Of a stretch of 64,000 nucleotides of DNA, positions 26,342 to 35,124 are shown piece by piece; the first letter of the stretch is position 1, and every line of letters begins with the position of its first letter. Source of the stretch: Niabella insulamsoli. GTDB taxonomy: Bacteria > Bacteroidota > Bacteroidia > Chitinophagales > Chitinophagaceae. The position numbers were made by a program, and so were the translations under genes. The notes under the pieces are model-generated. The model was not told where the DNA came from and did no database searches. It saw only the letters and a list, made by a program, of their open reading frames with translations. The DNA is taken from NCBI RefSeq assembly GCF_039652435.2, contig NZ_CP190246.1, positions 4,298,108 to 4,362,107 of the forward strand, given 5' to 3'.

Positions 26342-27304
26342 TTAAATTAATCCTTCTTTTAATAAATCGTGGACATGGATGATTCCGCGGTATTGCTGGC
26401 CGCTGGTGACCACCAATTGAGTAATGGCGTTTTTACGCATCTCATCCAGTGCAGATACAGCCAGCGCATCTTCCGCAATGGTTTTCGGATGCGTTGTCAT
26501 AATTTGCCGCGCCGATATTTTTTCTATATCCGCATTTTGCTCGAGCATTCTTCTCAAATCCCCGTCCGTAATAATGCCGATCAGGTTGTTTTGTTTGTCG
26601 ACAACCGCCGTTACGCCCAGCCGCCTTTTTGTAATTTCTACAATAACTTCTTTCAAAGATTCCCCCTCCAATACTGACGGCTTCTCATTGTGAGCAAAAA
26701 CATCGGCCACCCTCAGGTACAACTTTTTTCCCAAAGTGCCGCCAGGATGAAATTTGGCGAAATCGCCGTCTTTAAATCCTTTGATCTCCATCAGGGCCAC
26801 CGCAAGCGCGTCACCCATCACCAGTTGCGCGGTAGTGCTGGTCGTAGGCGCTAGATTATTGGGGCAGGCCTCCTGTGCTACCGTCGTGTCCAGAAAGACG
26901 TCCGATTGCAACGCCAACATTGACTCATTATTTCCGGAAATAGCGATTAGCCGGTTTCCAAAATTTTTTATCAATGGAATCAGGGCTTTTATTTCGGGGC
27001 TGTTTCCGCTTTTGCTAATGATGATGACGAGATCCTCTTCCTGCACAATGCCGAGGTCGCCATGAAGCGCGTCGGCGGCATGCATGAAGATCGATGGCGA
27101 GCCAGTTGAGTTAAAGGTAGCGACAATTTTTTGAGCGATGACGGCGCTTTTGCCAATGCCGCTTAAAACAATGCGGCCTTTGCAATGCAATAAAAGCCCG
27201 ACAGCTTTATCGAAATTTTCGTTCACCAGCAATGCCAGGTCGCTAATAGCTTTAGCCTCCTCCATAATCACTCGCCGGGCAATGTCTCTAGGTTGTTCCT
27301 GCAT
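26342..27304 (-). CDS. kdsD: Arabinose-5-phosphate isomerase (KpsF/GutQ family)
   Basis: 320 residues from ATG 27304 (a TTG five codons upstream is also open). It converts ribulose 5-phosphate to arabinose 5-phosphate for KDO synthesis. The SIS domain holds GIGKSAVIAQKIVATFNSTG and the ISKSGNSPEIK segment, followed by two CBS domains (about 200-320). The HGDLGIVQEED segment with its catalytic His is intact. Operon with manC. Confidence 0.92.
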   Translation of the reverse strand: MQEQPRDIARRVIMEEAKAISDLALLVNENFDKAVGLLLHCKGRIVLSGIGKSAVIAQKIVATFNSTGSPSIFMHAADALHGDLGIVQEEDLVIIISKSGNSPEIKALIPLIKNFGNRLIAISGNNESMLALQSDVFLDTTVAQEACPNNLAPTTSTTAQLVMGDALAVALMEIKGFKDGDFAKFHPGGTLGKKLYLRVADVFAHNEKPSVLEGESLKEVIVEITKRRLGVTAVVDKQNNLIGIITDGDLRRMLEQNADIEKISARQIMTTHPKTIAEDALAVSALDEMRKNAITQLVVTSGQQYRGIIHVHDLLKEGLI

Positions 27305-27409
27305 AACGGTAAAAGGCAAAAATATTGGTTATGATACAAACCAAAAAGGTTTTGGCCGATTTTAACTCCTGCTGCACTTATAATCTTATCGCCTAATTGT
27401 TTGATGCCG

Positions 27410-29242
27410 TTAAACTTCAGATATATTGATACTGAAAGGAAATACGAAAAGGCCGTGCGTGGTTAACTGATATTGCAAATGGCTTTCCAAATAAGATAGC
27501 TCATCGGATGTATATGCGCCCGCCGCCACTGCAATATCAATTTGGATGGCCCGGGAGATGCCGGCCTTGTTGCCGGGCTGAATTTTCATCACTTTATCGA
27601 TATGGACATGAACGAGTTTGTTTTCAAAAATTTCATAGCACAACAGTTTAATATCCTCGAGGCTGACGAGCTTGCCTCCGGAAGACAATTGCCTCACCAG
27701 CATTTGCTTTTGCACATAATGGCCCGGCGTGTCTGCGCCGCCCGCAGCGGCAGTTAGCGAAAAAGAAAAACTATTGCTTGTAAGCGTGTGATTAACTGCC
27801 CTGAACGCCTGGCCTGCTTTTACGCTGGCAGCCGCCAAAGGGTCGGTCACCCAATACGAGGCTTCTATCGACTCTCCCTGCTTGCGGGGCTTCAGCAATA
27901 AATACCGGAACGAGGGTTTTTCATCATTAGATAAAGTGATTTGATCTTCTAACCGGGTGAGGATTTTTGAAATTTCTACAAGCCGGCTGGCCACAAAATC
28001 ATTGCTGACGCGGCTGAAGTAGGCGCTTTCGTCGCGTATGGCGGAAAGCAGCCCCTCGATCGTTGTTCTTATTTCGGCGCTGCTGCTTTTGCTTACCCGC
28101 GCCACTCTCACGATGGCTTCTCCTTCTTTCAAATCTTTATCGCTCACATTTTCATGCAGCCGATAACGGCCTCCGTCTGCCGCTTCAATCTGATCTATAT
28201 CTAAAAAGCTTCCGTTAACCGGCAGCGGAATAATGTTGATCCAGCGGTCAGTTTTGGCATGCACTTTTTCGAGGCTTCGGTTTACCACGGGAAACGCATT
28301 AAGGCCGATCTGCAACCGCTCCAACACATCCATCGCAAAAGGCCGGTTGAGTTGAACGCTGATAAAAACAGTGTCGGGCGTTTGGATTTCTTTCAACAGC
28401 GTTTCAGGCACCTGCTGTAAAGCCGGAATTTCGGATAATTCGCTATCAGGAATGGTTTCGCTCGTAAGATGGAGCAGCTGCCTGGCATAAATGCCGGCAA
28501 TTTCCCGATGAATTTTACCCGCGTAATCTCCGTTGTGCGCCAGCGCTTCTTTTAGCGTGATATCGAATTGCTGCGCGTTGAAATAGCCGTTAGAAAAATG
28601 AGCTGGCGCTCCATTAATAAAAAGGCGCGCCTGTTGCAAAGCGTTATAAAAGGCGCTGGCTTCGGAGTGCCCTTTGAGGTTAAAAAGAATTTGAAGCCCT
28701 TTTAGCGATAAAAGTTTTTTAGGATTTTGAATCGTGAAAAGAAACTCCTGAACCTGTTGCTGGCGGGAGCCCTCGTGTAAAAGCGCTTTGCGGCCATCAA
28801 TATTCAATTTAAAAATATGTTGACCCATCAATAAATGGCCGGGCTCCACATGCAGCAGCTTAAACGCGCCTATGGGCGTAAAGTTAAGCTCTGATGTCCG
28901 AACTTTTTCACCCGTTTTCTGAAGTTCCGTAGTGGTCGCGAAGCTGGTATTTTTCAAAACAGTGCATGTATCTTCGACCGGCATAGCCGATAAGATACAA
29001 GACGCCGGCTTTGCGCTCAACAGCGTTTGAGGGAGCATGAGCGCCGACAGCTCCTGCAATAAATTGCCCTGGATATCTTTGATCATGTGGCCCAGCCCTT
29101 CGAGCTCCGATGCTAAAGCATCGAACAGCAATAGCACCAGCGGATCGAAATTAGCATCGACTTCGCTTTCCTGCACATTCCATTTTTCGGCGGCTATTTT
29201 TACCAGTCGGTCTTTTATCTGCTCTTTGTTCGAAACATTCAT
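27410..29242 (-). CDS. tssF: Type VI secretion baseplate protein TssF
   Basis: 610 residues, the length of TssF. It forms the wedge of the T6SS baseplate together with TssE, TssG and TssK. The N-terminal region (IKDRLVKIAAEKWNV, DPLVLLLFDALASELEGLGHMIKD, LQELSALMLPQTLL) is typical of the family, as is the later beta-rich body. It is the last gene of the leftward arm, 62 bp after tssE. A start at ATG 29242 fits the family N-terminus. Confidence 0.85.
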   Translation of the reverse strand: MNVSNKEQIKDRLVKIAAEKWNVQESEVDANFDPLVLLLFDALASELEGLGHMIKDIQGNLLQELSALMLPQTLLSAKPASCILSAMPVEDTCTVLKNTSFATTTELQKTGEKVRTSELNFTPIGAFKLLHVEPGHLLMGQHIFKLNIDGRKALLHEGSRQQQVQEFLFTIQNPKKLLSLKGLQILFNLKGHSEASAFYNALQQARLFINGAPAHFSNGYFNAQQFDITLKEALAHNGDYAGKIHREIAGIYARQLLHLTSETIPDSELSEIPALQQVPETLLKEIQTPDTVFISVQLNRPFAMDVLERLQIGLNAFPVVNRSLEKVHAKTDRWINIIPLPVNGSFLDIDQIEAADGGRYRLHENVSDKDLKEGEAIVRVARVSKSSSAEIRTTIEGLLSAIRDESAYFSRVSNDFVASRLVEISKILTRLEDQITLSNDEKPSFRYLLLKPRKQGESIEASYWVTDPLAAASVKAGQAFRAVNHTLTSNSFSFSLTAAAGGADTPGHYVQKQMLVRQLSSGGKLVSLEDIKLLCYEIFENKLVHVHIDKVMKIQPGNKAGISRAIQIDIAVAAGAYTSDELSYLESHLQYQLTTHGLFVFPFSINISEV

Positions 29243-29304
29243 AGCATCTTTTTTTATGCGTCGAAGGTTGCTTATTTCACTTCATTTTTTTTGAAAGGCT
29301 GCGC

Positions 29305-29733
29305 TCAGGCCAACGTAAATGGCCCGATAAAAAAACCGGTTTGAAAACTAATGGGTTCGAGACTGCGTTTGATCCGCGCGTTTACAATAATTTCTATGCG
29401 CCTTTTTTGCATGGCTGCGGATTGCAGGTTGAGTACCCCTTGTTTTACATTTACGATAACATCCACATTGGTAATTCTTTTTTCATATTGAGCAATCTGC
29501 TGCTTCAAGCCATTTATTATTATTTCCCGTCGAGCGTCGTTGGTGAGATGGATATCATAATCGTAATCCCAAAAGGAAGACCCGTAGCCTGATTGCGCCC
29601 GATGCTCCCCCTGAACGGTGGTAATAATCAAATGAAGATTTCTATAGATCGACTCCTGCATATTACATACCGGCATTTTTTCTTTATCGAAAAAATGGCG
29701 GAAGCGCAGCGGCAGTTTTAGAAAGGTTTTCAT
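29305..29733 (-). CDS. tssE: Type VI secretion baseplate protein TssE (gp25-like)
   Basis: 142 residues of the gp25/GPW-lysozyme-like fold that begins sheath assembly. Conserved: ESIYRNLHLIITTVQGEHR, YGSSFWDYD and the TNVDVIVNVKQG strand. The EH-R stretch resembles the E(x)nR segment that in phage T4 gp25 nucleates the sheath. It lies 3 bp downstream of the PKD-domain gene, indicating one transcript. Confidence 0.85.
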   Translation of the reverse strand: MKTFLKLPLRFRHFFDKEKMPVCNMQESIYRNLHLIITTVQGEHRAQSGYGSSFWDYDYDIHLTNDARREIIINGLKQQIAQYEKRITNVDVIVNVKQGVLNLQSAAMQKRRIEIIVNARIKRSLEPISFQTGFFIGPFTLA

Positions 29734-29736
29734 TTG

Positions 29737-30813
29737 CTATTTATAGTTTACATACATTAAAGTGATGCAGTTGCCATTGGCTTCATCCCTCACTACTTTC
29801 AGGGAAGTGATACTTTTGTCTTTTTTAAAAACCACCAGTTTTTTCTTTTTCTTTTTAAGGTCCAGGCACAGGCCAGCAAAAGTGGTTGGTTTGTTATTGG
29901 CCATCACTTTCGTGCCAAGGCCGTTGCAAAGCTGGTTGTTGAAATCAGTAGCTTCTTTTTTTCCTTCGACAACATTTTCGAGCATTGCCTGTATGGCCGG
30001 CAGGGGCAGCAATTCGTAGGTCTTCGCCGGGGCGGCCTTTTCCGGTTGCTGCTCTTCAACCGGTTGCTCTGGCTCCGGCTTTCTTACCGGCGGCAAAGGA
30101 TCTTGATCAATAAGCGGAGGCGGCCCGCCAGGGGTTATGGCAGGAAGTGGGGCGACTTTTTCCAAATCGCCGATAGGGTCTATTACCTGGACAATTTTTG
30201 TAAAAGTGCGGTCACCGCCCAATTTCAAACGGACGGTGTAATTACCGGCTTTTGTAAAAATAAACTGCGCGGTCGCATTGGTTCCTATGCCCAGATCGGG
30301 CAACTCATCCACACTCCATTCATAACTGTCGGTGTTGACAGAAGAAACAAAAATATTTTGATCACCGATTTTCAGAATGTCGTTGGAGACAATCGGATTA
30401 ACATCAGGGGCAATAGAGGTTTGTGCGTTAGAAATATTTTCTGTAATCCGGATGGCCATCGATTCTTTGCAAACGCCATTAATGGTTACGGTTACAAGGT
30501 ACCTTCCCGGTGAGGTATAAAGATGAGCAACGCGCCCGCCCGCCTGCCGCACCGATTTATCACCCATATCCCAGGTAACAGCATCGTTGCCGGCATCAAG
30601 GCCTGTGTTGAACGTAAGATTTTCATTAATAAAAAAAACATTATCGTCCGGGTGCGCAAGTTTGCCCACTACCGATAAATTGATCTCGGGGCATTCCACT
30701 TTTGTCGCTACTTTGTAACCAAACAAACCCATGGACAGCGCGGCTACAACTATTAAAGACAGCCACACTTTATAATCGAGGGTTCCCCATTTTTTTGAAA
30801 ATCGAAAATGCAT
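29737..30813 (-). CDS. Membrane-anchored PKD-domain protein of the T6SS (TssP-like position)
   Basis: 358 residues. A short cytoplasmic N-terminus (KKWGTLDYKVW) precedes one membrane segment (about 17-33), leaving the rest in the periplasm. Two PKD-type beta domains follow (about 45-125 with TWDMGDKS.....HLYTSPGRYLVTVTINGV, and about 140-215 with YEWSVDELPDL...FIFTKAGNYTVRLKL), then a Pro-rich linker (235-265) and a C-terminal globular part (about 270-358). It lies between tssO and tssE in the operon. Subtype iii systems lack TssJLM and use TssN, O, P, Q and R for the envelope; by place and topology this could be TssP, but I cannot confirm the name from sequence. Confidence 0.7.
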   Translation of the reverse strand: MHFRFSKKWGTLDYKVWLSLIVVAALSMGLFGYKVATKVECPEINLSVVGKLAHPDDNVFFINENLTFNTGLDAGNDAVTWDMGDKSVRQAGGRVAHLYTSPGRYLVTVTINGVCKESMAIRITENISNAQTSIAPDVNPIVSNDILKIGDQNIFVSSVNTDSYEWSVDELPDLGIGTNATAQFIFTKAGNYTVRLKLGGDRTFTKIVQVIDPIGDLEKVAPLPAITPGGPPPLIDQDPLPPVRKPEPEQPVEEQQPEKAAPAKTYELLPLPAIQAMLENVVEGKKEATDFNNQLCNGLGTKVMANNKPTTFAGLCLDLKKKKKKLVVFKKDKSITSLKVVRDEANGNCITLMYVNYK

Positions 30814-30835
30814 GCTGTTTCATTTTTGCGCTGCG

Positions 30836-31360
30836 TCAGCGCTGTTTAAGTATTACGTTTTGCATTTCTAATTGCCTGTAAGACTCCTGCCATTTCGTAA
30901 GCGAATTGTTCAAATCCTGTATCTGTTTATTATACATCGCAACAACCGAGTCTTTGTTGCCAGCCGCGCGCAACGCAGCTTTATCAGACCTGGCGTTGTT
31001 CAGCCCTTTTATAATTTGTCCATACAAATCTTTATTGTTTACATCGGGGGTTTTGGCGTACATCGCGTCGAGCTCCTGTATCTTTTGGGTAATGCGCCCG
31101 TCGATTAACCCTGATGCGGCAGCCGACTGGTTTACAGTATCCAGTAAAGACTGCGCCTGGCGCAGGTTAGCGAGAAACTCATTTCGGAAAACCTGTTCCG
31201 AATCGGCAACAGCTATCTGCGCGCGCAACTTGCTGTTTTCTTTGTAAGGAATCTGAATGCCGCTAAAAATAGTAACCACGATCACCGCCAGGGTTAAAAT
31301 AAAAAACAGCAAAAAGCGCTGAAAAGCAACGGATCTTTCTTTTGAGTTAACAGGTTTCAT
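30836..31360 (-). CDS. tssO: Type VI secretion transmembrane protein TssO
   Basis: 174 residues. One membrane segment (about 14-34, LLFFILTLAVIVVTIFSG) following a short basic N-terminus, then a long, mainly helical periplasmic part with coiled-coil character (about 40-174, ending MQNVILKQR). Size and topology match TssO of Bacteroidota subtype iii systems, part of the trans-envelope complex. It sits 22 bp upstream of the PKD gene and 38 bp after tssK in the operon. Confidence 0.8.
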   Translation of the reverse strand: MKPVNSKERSVAFQRFLLFFILTLAVIVVTIFSGIQIPYKENSKLRAQIAVADSEQVFRNEFLANLRQAQSLLDTVNQSAAASGLIDGRITQKIQELDAMYAKTPDVNNKDLYGQIIKGLNNARSDKAALRAAGNKDSVVAMYNKQIQDLNNSLTKWQESYRQLEMQNVILKQR

Positions 31361-31398
31361 TGTACATTTCTTAATTTAATAAATGGTAGCATGGTATC

Positions 31399-32553
31399 CT
31401 AGCCGAAAAATCGTCTTCGCGGCTTGGGCGCTTGCTCCTCGTTTACACGCAGGCCGGGCGAAGCTTCTTCTTTAACAAACAATCCCGATTCTTTTCTTTT
31501 GCCAATAAACTCGAGACCACCAAGCGTGCTAAAAAGCTTTCCAATCGTTTTTGCAAACACGATGATGGCATCCACACTTTGATTGATGTCGTTGTGATTG
31601 TAACGAAGCTGCGCCATATTGCTGAGCATGCTGTCGAGGCCACCCTGATTGAGATCGCACCACTCACATAAATAATTCATTAACTCTTCACGCCCCGACC
31701 CCGTTCGCAAATCGATCGTGTTTTTTATCGTTCGGGCCAAAGCAACGATGCGGCTGATCATCACTACAGGCGAGTCGTGGAGATTCAGCCACCTATAATC
31801 TGTGATCGCCTGGCTTAAAAATAGAATCACACGGTCGCATAAAAATCTGGCTAACTCCGACAATTCATTGTTTTGGCTTTTCTTATAAATTTTTTGAACA
31901 ATGAGCGAGCAATTCTGTTCCAGCCCTGCTAAAAAGCTGTCGAGCTCGGCGTGCAGCCCCATCAAATCTTGCGAAGCGCTTACTGAAAAGCAGGGAGGCA
32001 GGTAATGTTCGTCCACCACGGCCTGATGGCCCGCTACGGCTATCTTTCCAATTATTAACGCATAAGGATGTTGCTCATATTGCGATAGCTGGCTGTTCTC
32101 GATCAGTTCCACACGATGCGAAGACTTGACAAAGGGAAGGCGGGCCGGGCTTTCGTTCGGATCTACTTCTCCAAACGGTTCGCGCTCGAACGGTTGTATC
32201 AGCAATACGGCCCAATAGACCGTTTGGTCTGAGGCTGCTGCAATGCCCTTCGTTACCGAAGGATAGCCGTCCTTTTCTTTTTCTTCCTCACCCTGAATGT
32301 CGATAAGAACGCCGCCGATAGTAAGCGCCGTACAGGAAATAATTGAAACCCGCACCGTTTGCTGATTATCGGCCGCTATCCGCACATCAAACTCATAACC
32401 AGGCAGCAGCCCGTACCGCACTGGGCTTAGCGCCGCGGCCTGAAGCCTTGAAACCTGCGCCCATACTGCGTTATCCTGGGCAATGAAAATATCTTTATTC
32501 AACTTCATGCCTTCGGTCCAGTTTACGGGATAGTGTTTTACAGCATTTTTCAT
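31399..32553 (-). CDS. tssK: Type VI secretion baseplate protein TssK
   Basis: 384 residues. TssK connects the baseplate to the membrane complex. The N-terminal segment VNWTEGMKLNKDIFIAQDN followed by YGLLPGYEFDV has the family pattern (in Proteobacteria: W.EGM.L.PQHFQ). The middle is the beta-rich shell domain and the C-terminus (about 350-384) is a short basic tail, PKPRRRFFG, instead of the full neck domain, which fits the shorter Bacteroidota form. In the operon between tssN and tssO. Confidence 0.85.
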   Translation of the reverse strand: MKNAVKHYPVNWTEGMKLNKDIFIAQDNAVWAQVSRLQAAALSPVRYGLLPGYEFDVRIAADNQQTVRVSIISCTALTIGGVLIDIQGEEEKEKDGYPSVTKGIAAASDQTVYWAVLLIQPFEREPFGEVDPNESPARLPFVKSSHRVELIENSQLSQYEQHPYALIIGKIAVAGHQAVVDEHYLPPCFSVSASQDLMGLHAELDSFLAGLEQNCSLIVQKIYKKSQNNELSELARFLCDRVILFLSQAITDYRWLNLHDSPVVMISRIVALARTIKNTIDLRTGSGREELMNYLCEWCDLNQGGLDSMLSNMAQLRYNHNDINQSVDAIIVFAKTIGKLFSTLGGLEFIGKRKESGLFVKEEASPGLRVNEEQAPKPRRRFFG

Positions 32554-32608
32554 CCGTATATTTTTTATGTTTTTATATCGCTCTCTGGCCGGTCAACAGC
32601 CTTGCTTT

Positions 32609-33460
32609 CTATATCGACCTTTCGCACACGATGATTGTATTTTCTTTGATCTTATTGTGGCTGACGGTCAAAGACGGATCTAAGCGCCGGGAAAACTGGT
32701 ACCATCGCGGTTTGGTGCGAAACAACCAACCATAGGCTTCCGAATCGGGCGCATGGTGCACAATGGGGGTTTCACTGAATTGCTCATTATAATCGTTTAT
32801 AAAATGATAGTAGAGATCGCCCAACAGCATGTATTCCGGAGCCTTGGCCCTGAAATAGGTTTTTGAGGCTTCCGGCGTTTTTGCAATTACAAACCCGATA
32901 ACATACAGCTTCTCATGTTCCTGCTCGTCTGGCAGGTCGATCGTTTGCTCGGGATATCGCCAACTTATATACTTCGGTTCCGGAATGCTGTAAGCAGCGT
33001 CAAAGGTGTGAAGAAATAAAATCGGGATGAAGAAAAACAAGCCGCTCAGCAGCATCGGGAAAAACATAAAATTTTTATCCTTCAAAAAATACTGCAACGA
33101 CGAGAACACGGCCATACAAAGAAAAATAATGGACACGGCAAACAACACTTCTGCAAACAACTGCTTATTGCGGTTGTCTCTTCTTGCTTTAAAATATTTT
33201 TTGTGAACCAGCAAAATAAATACAATGCCGAATAGCAGGAACACGGCCGACAAAGACCAAAAGATCGTAAACAAATCCTGGCTTAGGTAAGTGGCCGCAA
33301 ACGCAGCGCCCGCTGCTATTATAGAGGATATAATATTGAACAGCAGGGGCTTTTTTCCCTGGTTGCCGAAACTTGCACTCAGTGGCTTTATCAATGCCAT
33401 CACGATCATCGATAAACCCAGTAATGAGGCTGCGTATATCAAAAAAAATTTCAATGCCAT
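32609..33460 (-). CDS. tssN: Type VI secretion membrane protein TssN
   Basis: 283 residues. Five hydrophobic segments occupy the N-terminal half (about 5-25, 38-58, 65-85, 103-125, 132-150), followed by a soluble cytoplasmic domain with KYISWRYPEQ and YGWLFRTKPRW. The arrangement matches TssN, an inner-membrane component found only in Bacteroidota T6SS. It replaces part of the TssJLM function in subtype iii, which is established at the level of gene content; its exact role is not settled. Confidence 0.85.
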   Translation of the reverse strand: MALKFFLIYAASLLGLSMIVMALIKPLSASFGNQGKKPLLFNIISSIIAAGAAFAATYLSQDLFTIFWSLSAVFLLFGIVFILLVHKKYFKARRDNRNKQLFAEVLFAVSIIFLCMAVFSSLQYFLKDKNFMFFPMLLSGLFFFIPILFLHTFDAAYSIPEPKYISWRYPEQTIDLPDEQEHEKLYVIGFVIAKTPEASKTYFRAKAPEYMLLGDLYYHFINDYNEQFSETPIVHHAPDSEAYGWLFRTKPRWYQFSRRLDPSLTVSHNKIKENTIIVCERSI

Positions 33461-33516
33461 TTCTATTGCTTTTGCATGCCGTTGTAAATTTTGTTATTTA
33501 AATAATCCTATTCGTC

Positions 33517-34422
33517 TTAAAGCGCGCAGCCATATCCAAGTATATAATTGCATTGTTGGCCCTCCGGCTTTTTTAGATCAAATTCAAAGAACAGGTCTCT
33601 TTCTATGGGTATAAATATTTCTGCAAAACGCTTTAATAGTTTTCCTTTGGGAGCGCCTGCGACGAATGCCCCTACGGATTCGCCTGCGACGCCCTCAACA
33701 TCAACCTGCCAGGCATATATCACCTCGTTGCTATGATTGCCAAGGACGGTGTTGTGCCCGAGCCTCATGTTCTGCATGGCAGGCGCTGCGTCCCTTGCAG
33801 ACACGGTTCTTTTTTTGATATCGGTTATGACGACGTTCCTGTTTAGAATAAAAGCTAGTGCGTCTGCGGTAGCCTGCTTATCGCCTTTAATATTGCGCAG
33901 GTAGGGCATCAGCGCTATCATCCTAAGCGCTTCCCGCCGTGGCAATGTTTTTTCAATATTCCAAAATTCAAACAATTCATTTACGAGCTGTTCGCTTTGT
34001 TCTTTAAATAATGCTTTTCTTTCGGATAGTTCGGCCCACACGCGATACTTGAAAATCATTTCCTCAAGTGGATTAAAAAACTTCCGCGCCTGCCGTTCTT
34101 CGTCTTTGTATTTGCGGTGCTCTAATACGGCATCCTGCACATTGCGAACTACCTGCATTCCGCGGGTTTGATGAAAAAGACCTTCCGGCAGAATATCGTA
34201 AAAACCATCGCGGTTAATCTTTATATCTGCGCGTACCCCACCAGGCGATTCATCGATAGCTACACGTTCCACATCAGGGCTGAATTTTTTTTTAAACGCG
34301 CCAGCCAGCTCTATGTCAATATGATCAAAGCTTAGGCCCTGTTCAATAAGACTGGCGCAAACCGCTTCTGCCAAAAAAGACGAACTGCTGTCACTGTATG
34401 CTGTTAGGTTATTGCTCGACAT
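33517..34422 (-). CDS. tssG: Type VI secretion baseplate protein TssG
   Basis: 301 residues. Recognised as TssG by its place at the head of the baseplate operon and by its segments DIELAGAFKKKFSPDV, EGLFHQTRG and a late beta-rich part; sequence identity with Proteobacterial TssG is visibly low, so the call partly rests on context. TssG binds TssF in the baseplate wedge. First gene of the leftward arm, divergent from hcp, with a -7 box at 34470-34477 upstream. Confidence 0.75.
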   Translation of the reverse strand: MSSNNLTAYSDSSSSFLAEAVCASLIEQGLSFDHIDIELAGAFKKKFSPDVERVAIDESPGGVRADIKINRDGFYDILPEGLFHQTRGMQVVRNVQDAVLEHRKYKDEERQARKFFNPLEEMIFKYRVWAELSERKALFKEQSEQLVNELFEFWNIEKTLPRREALRMIALMPYLRNIKGDKQATADALAFILNRNVVITDIKKRTVSARDAAPAMQNMRLGHNTVLGNHSNEVIYAWQVDVEGVAGESVGAFVAGAPKGKLLKRFAEIFIPIERDLFFEFDLKKPEGQQCNYILGYGCAL

Positions 34423-34469
34423 GCTAAGGTGCAGATGACTGTCATGATAATTTTGAAAATATTCGATAT

Positions 34470-34477
34470 CAAAATTA
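34470..34477 (-). promoter_or_regulatory. -7 promoter box of the leftward T6SS arm
   Basis: CAAAATTA on the + strand reads TAATTTTG on the minus strand, a perfect TAnnTTTG match about 48 bases before the tssG start. It should drive tssG-tssN-tssK-tssO-PKD-tssE-tssF. Confidence 0.5.
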
Positions 34478-34539
34478 GATTAAACGCGGCAGGCTTGCCA
34501 TCACTAAAAATAGGGATAAGGGAGGCGGTCAATGTATTC

Positions 34540-34547
34540 TAACTTTA
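34540..34547 (+). promoter_or_regulatory. Near-consensus -7 box of the rightward T6SS arm
   Basis: TAACTTTA matches TAnnTTTG at all but the last base, 41 bases ahead of the hcp start. It lies inside the longer open frame from 34532, which supports using ATG 34589 for Hcp. Confidence 0.4.
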
Positions 34548-34588
34548 CAATCGTATTTATCAACCGATCATCATTTAAAAAAAACACT

Positions 34589-34978
34589 ATGAGTTTTACC
34601 GCCGATTTGAAAGTATCCGGACAAACGTATCCTGTTCTTTCAGCTAATTTCGCACTCGACCAGCAAGTAGACCACAAAGGAAAAGTAACCTCTCATGTAA
34701 GAGGTGGTTTAATTTCGGTTTCGCTAGCCAGCACAGGCGACACCACACTGTTCGACCTGGCAGCCGACGATGACAAGCGCGTAGATGGAAGCATTATTTT
34801 CTACAAGGACGATGGGAAATCGACCATGAAAGAACTGAAGTTTAAACAGGCCTATGTTGTAAATTATACCGAATCATTCGCCGCTTACACCAACGACCCC
34901 ATGAACATCGGGCTAACATTTTCTGCAGAATCCATCACGCTTGGCGAAGTAGAATTTAATAACAACTGGGTTAAATAA
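34589..34978 (+). CDS. hcp: Type VI secretion tube protein Hcp (TssD)
   Basis: 129 residues from ATG 34589. Hcp hexamers stack to form the inner tube ejected by the sheath. The N-terminus MSFTADLKVSGQTYPVL and the alternating strands of the beta-barrel match Bacteroidota TssD. The frame opens 19 codons earlier at 34532, but that stretch is not conserved and covers the probable promoter box. It heads the rightward arm. A second hcp is at 44336. Confidence 0.9.
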   Translation: MSFTADLKVSGQTYPVLSANFALDQQVDHKGKVTSHVRGGLISVSLASTGDTTLFDLAADDDKRVDGSIIFYKDDGKSTMKELKFKQAYVVNYTESFAAYTNDPMNIGLTFSAESITLGEVEFNNNWVK

Positions 34979-35124
34979 TCTTTCTCACGTAAACGGGTTT
35001 CGCAATGATTTGTCCAACCCCATGCGTCAACCGATGAATGCCGCTGCCTGTGATCGTCGAGCTTTAACCAGGCAGACGGCGAATTACTCCCCGTGACGTT
35101 TCGTTCGCATCATCTGTAAATTTT

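Noticed and set aside
34532..34588. Upstream start for the first Hcp
   Set aside because: The extra 19 residues have no counterpart in Hcp proteins and cover a near-consensus promoter box.
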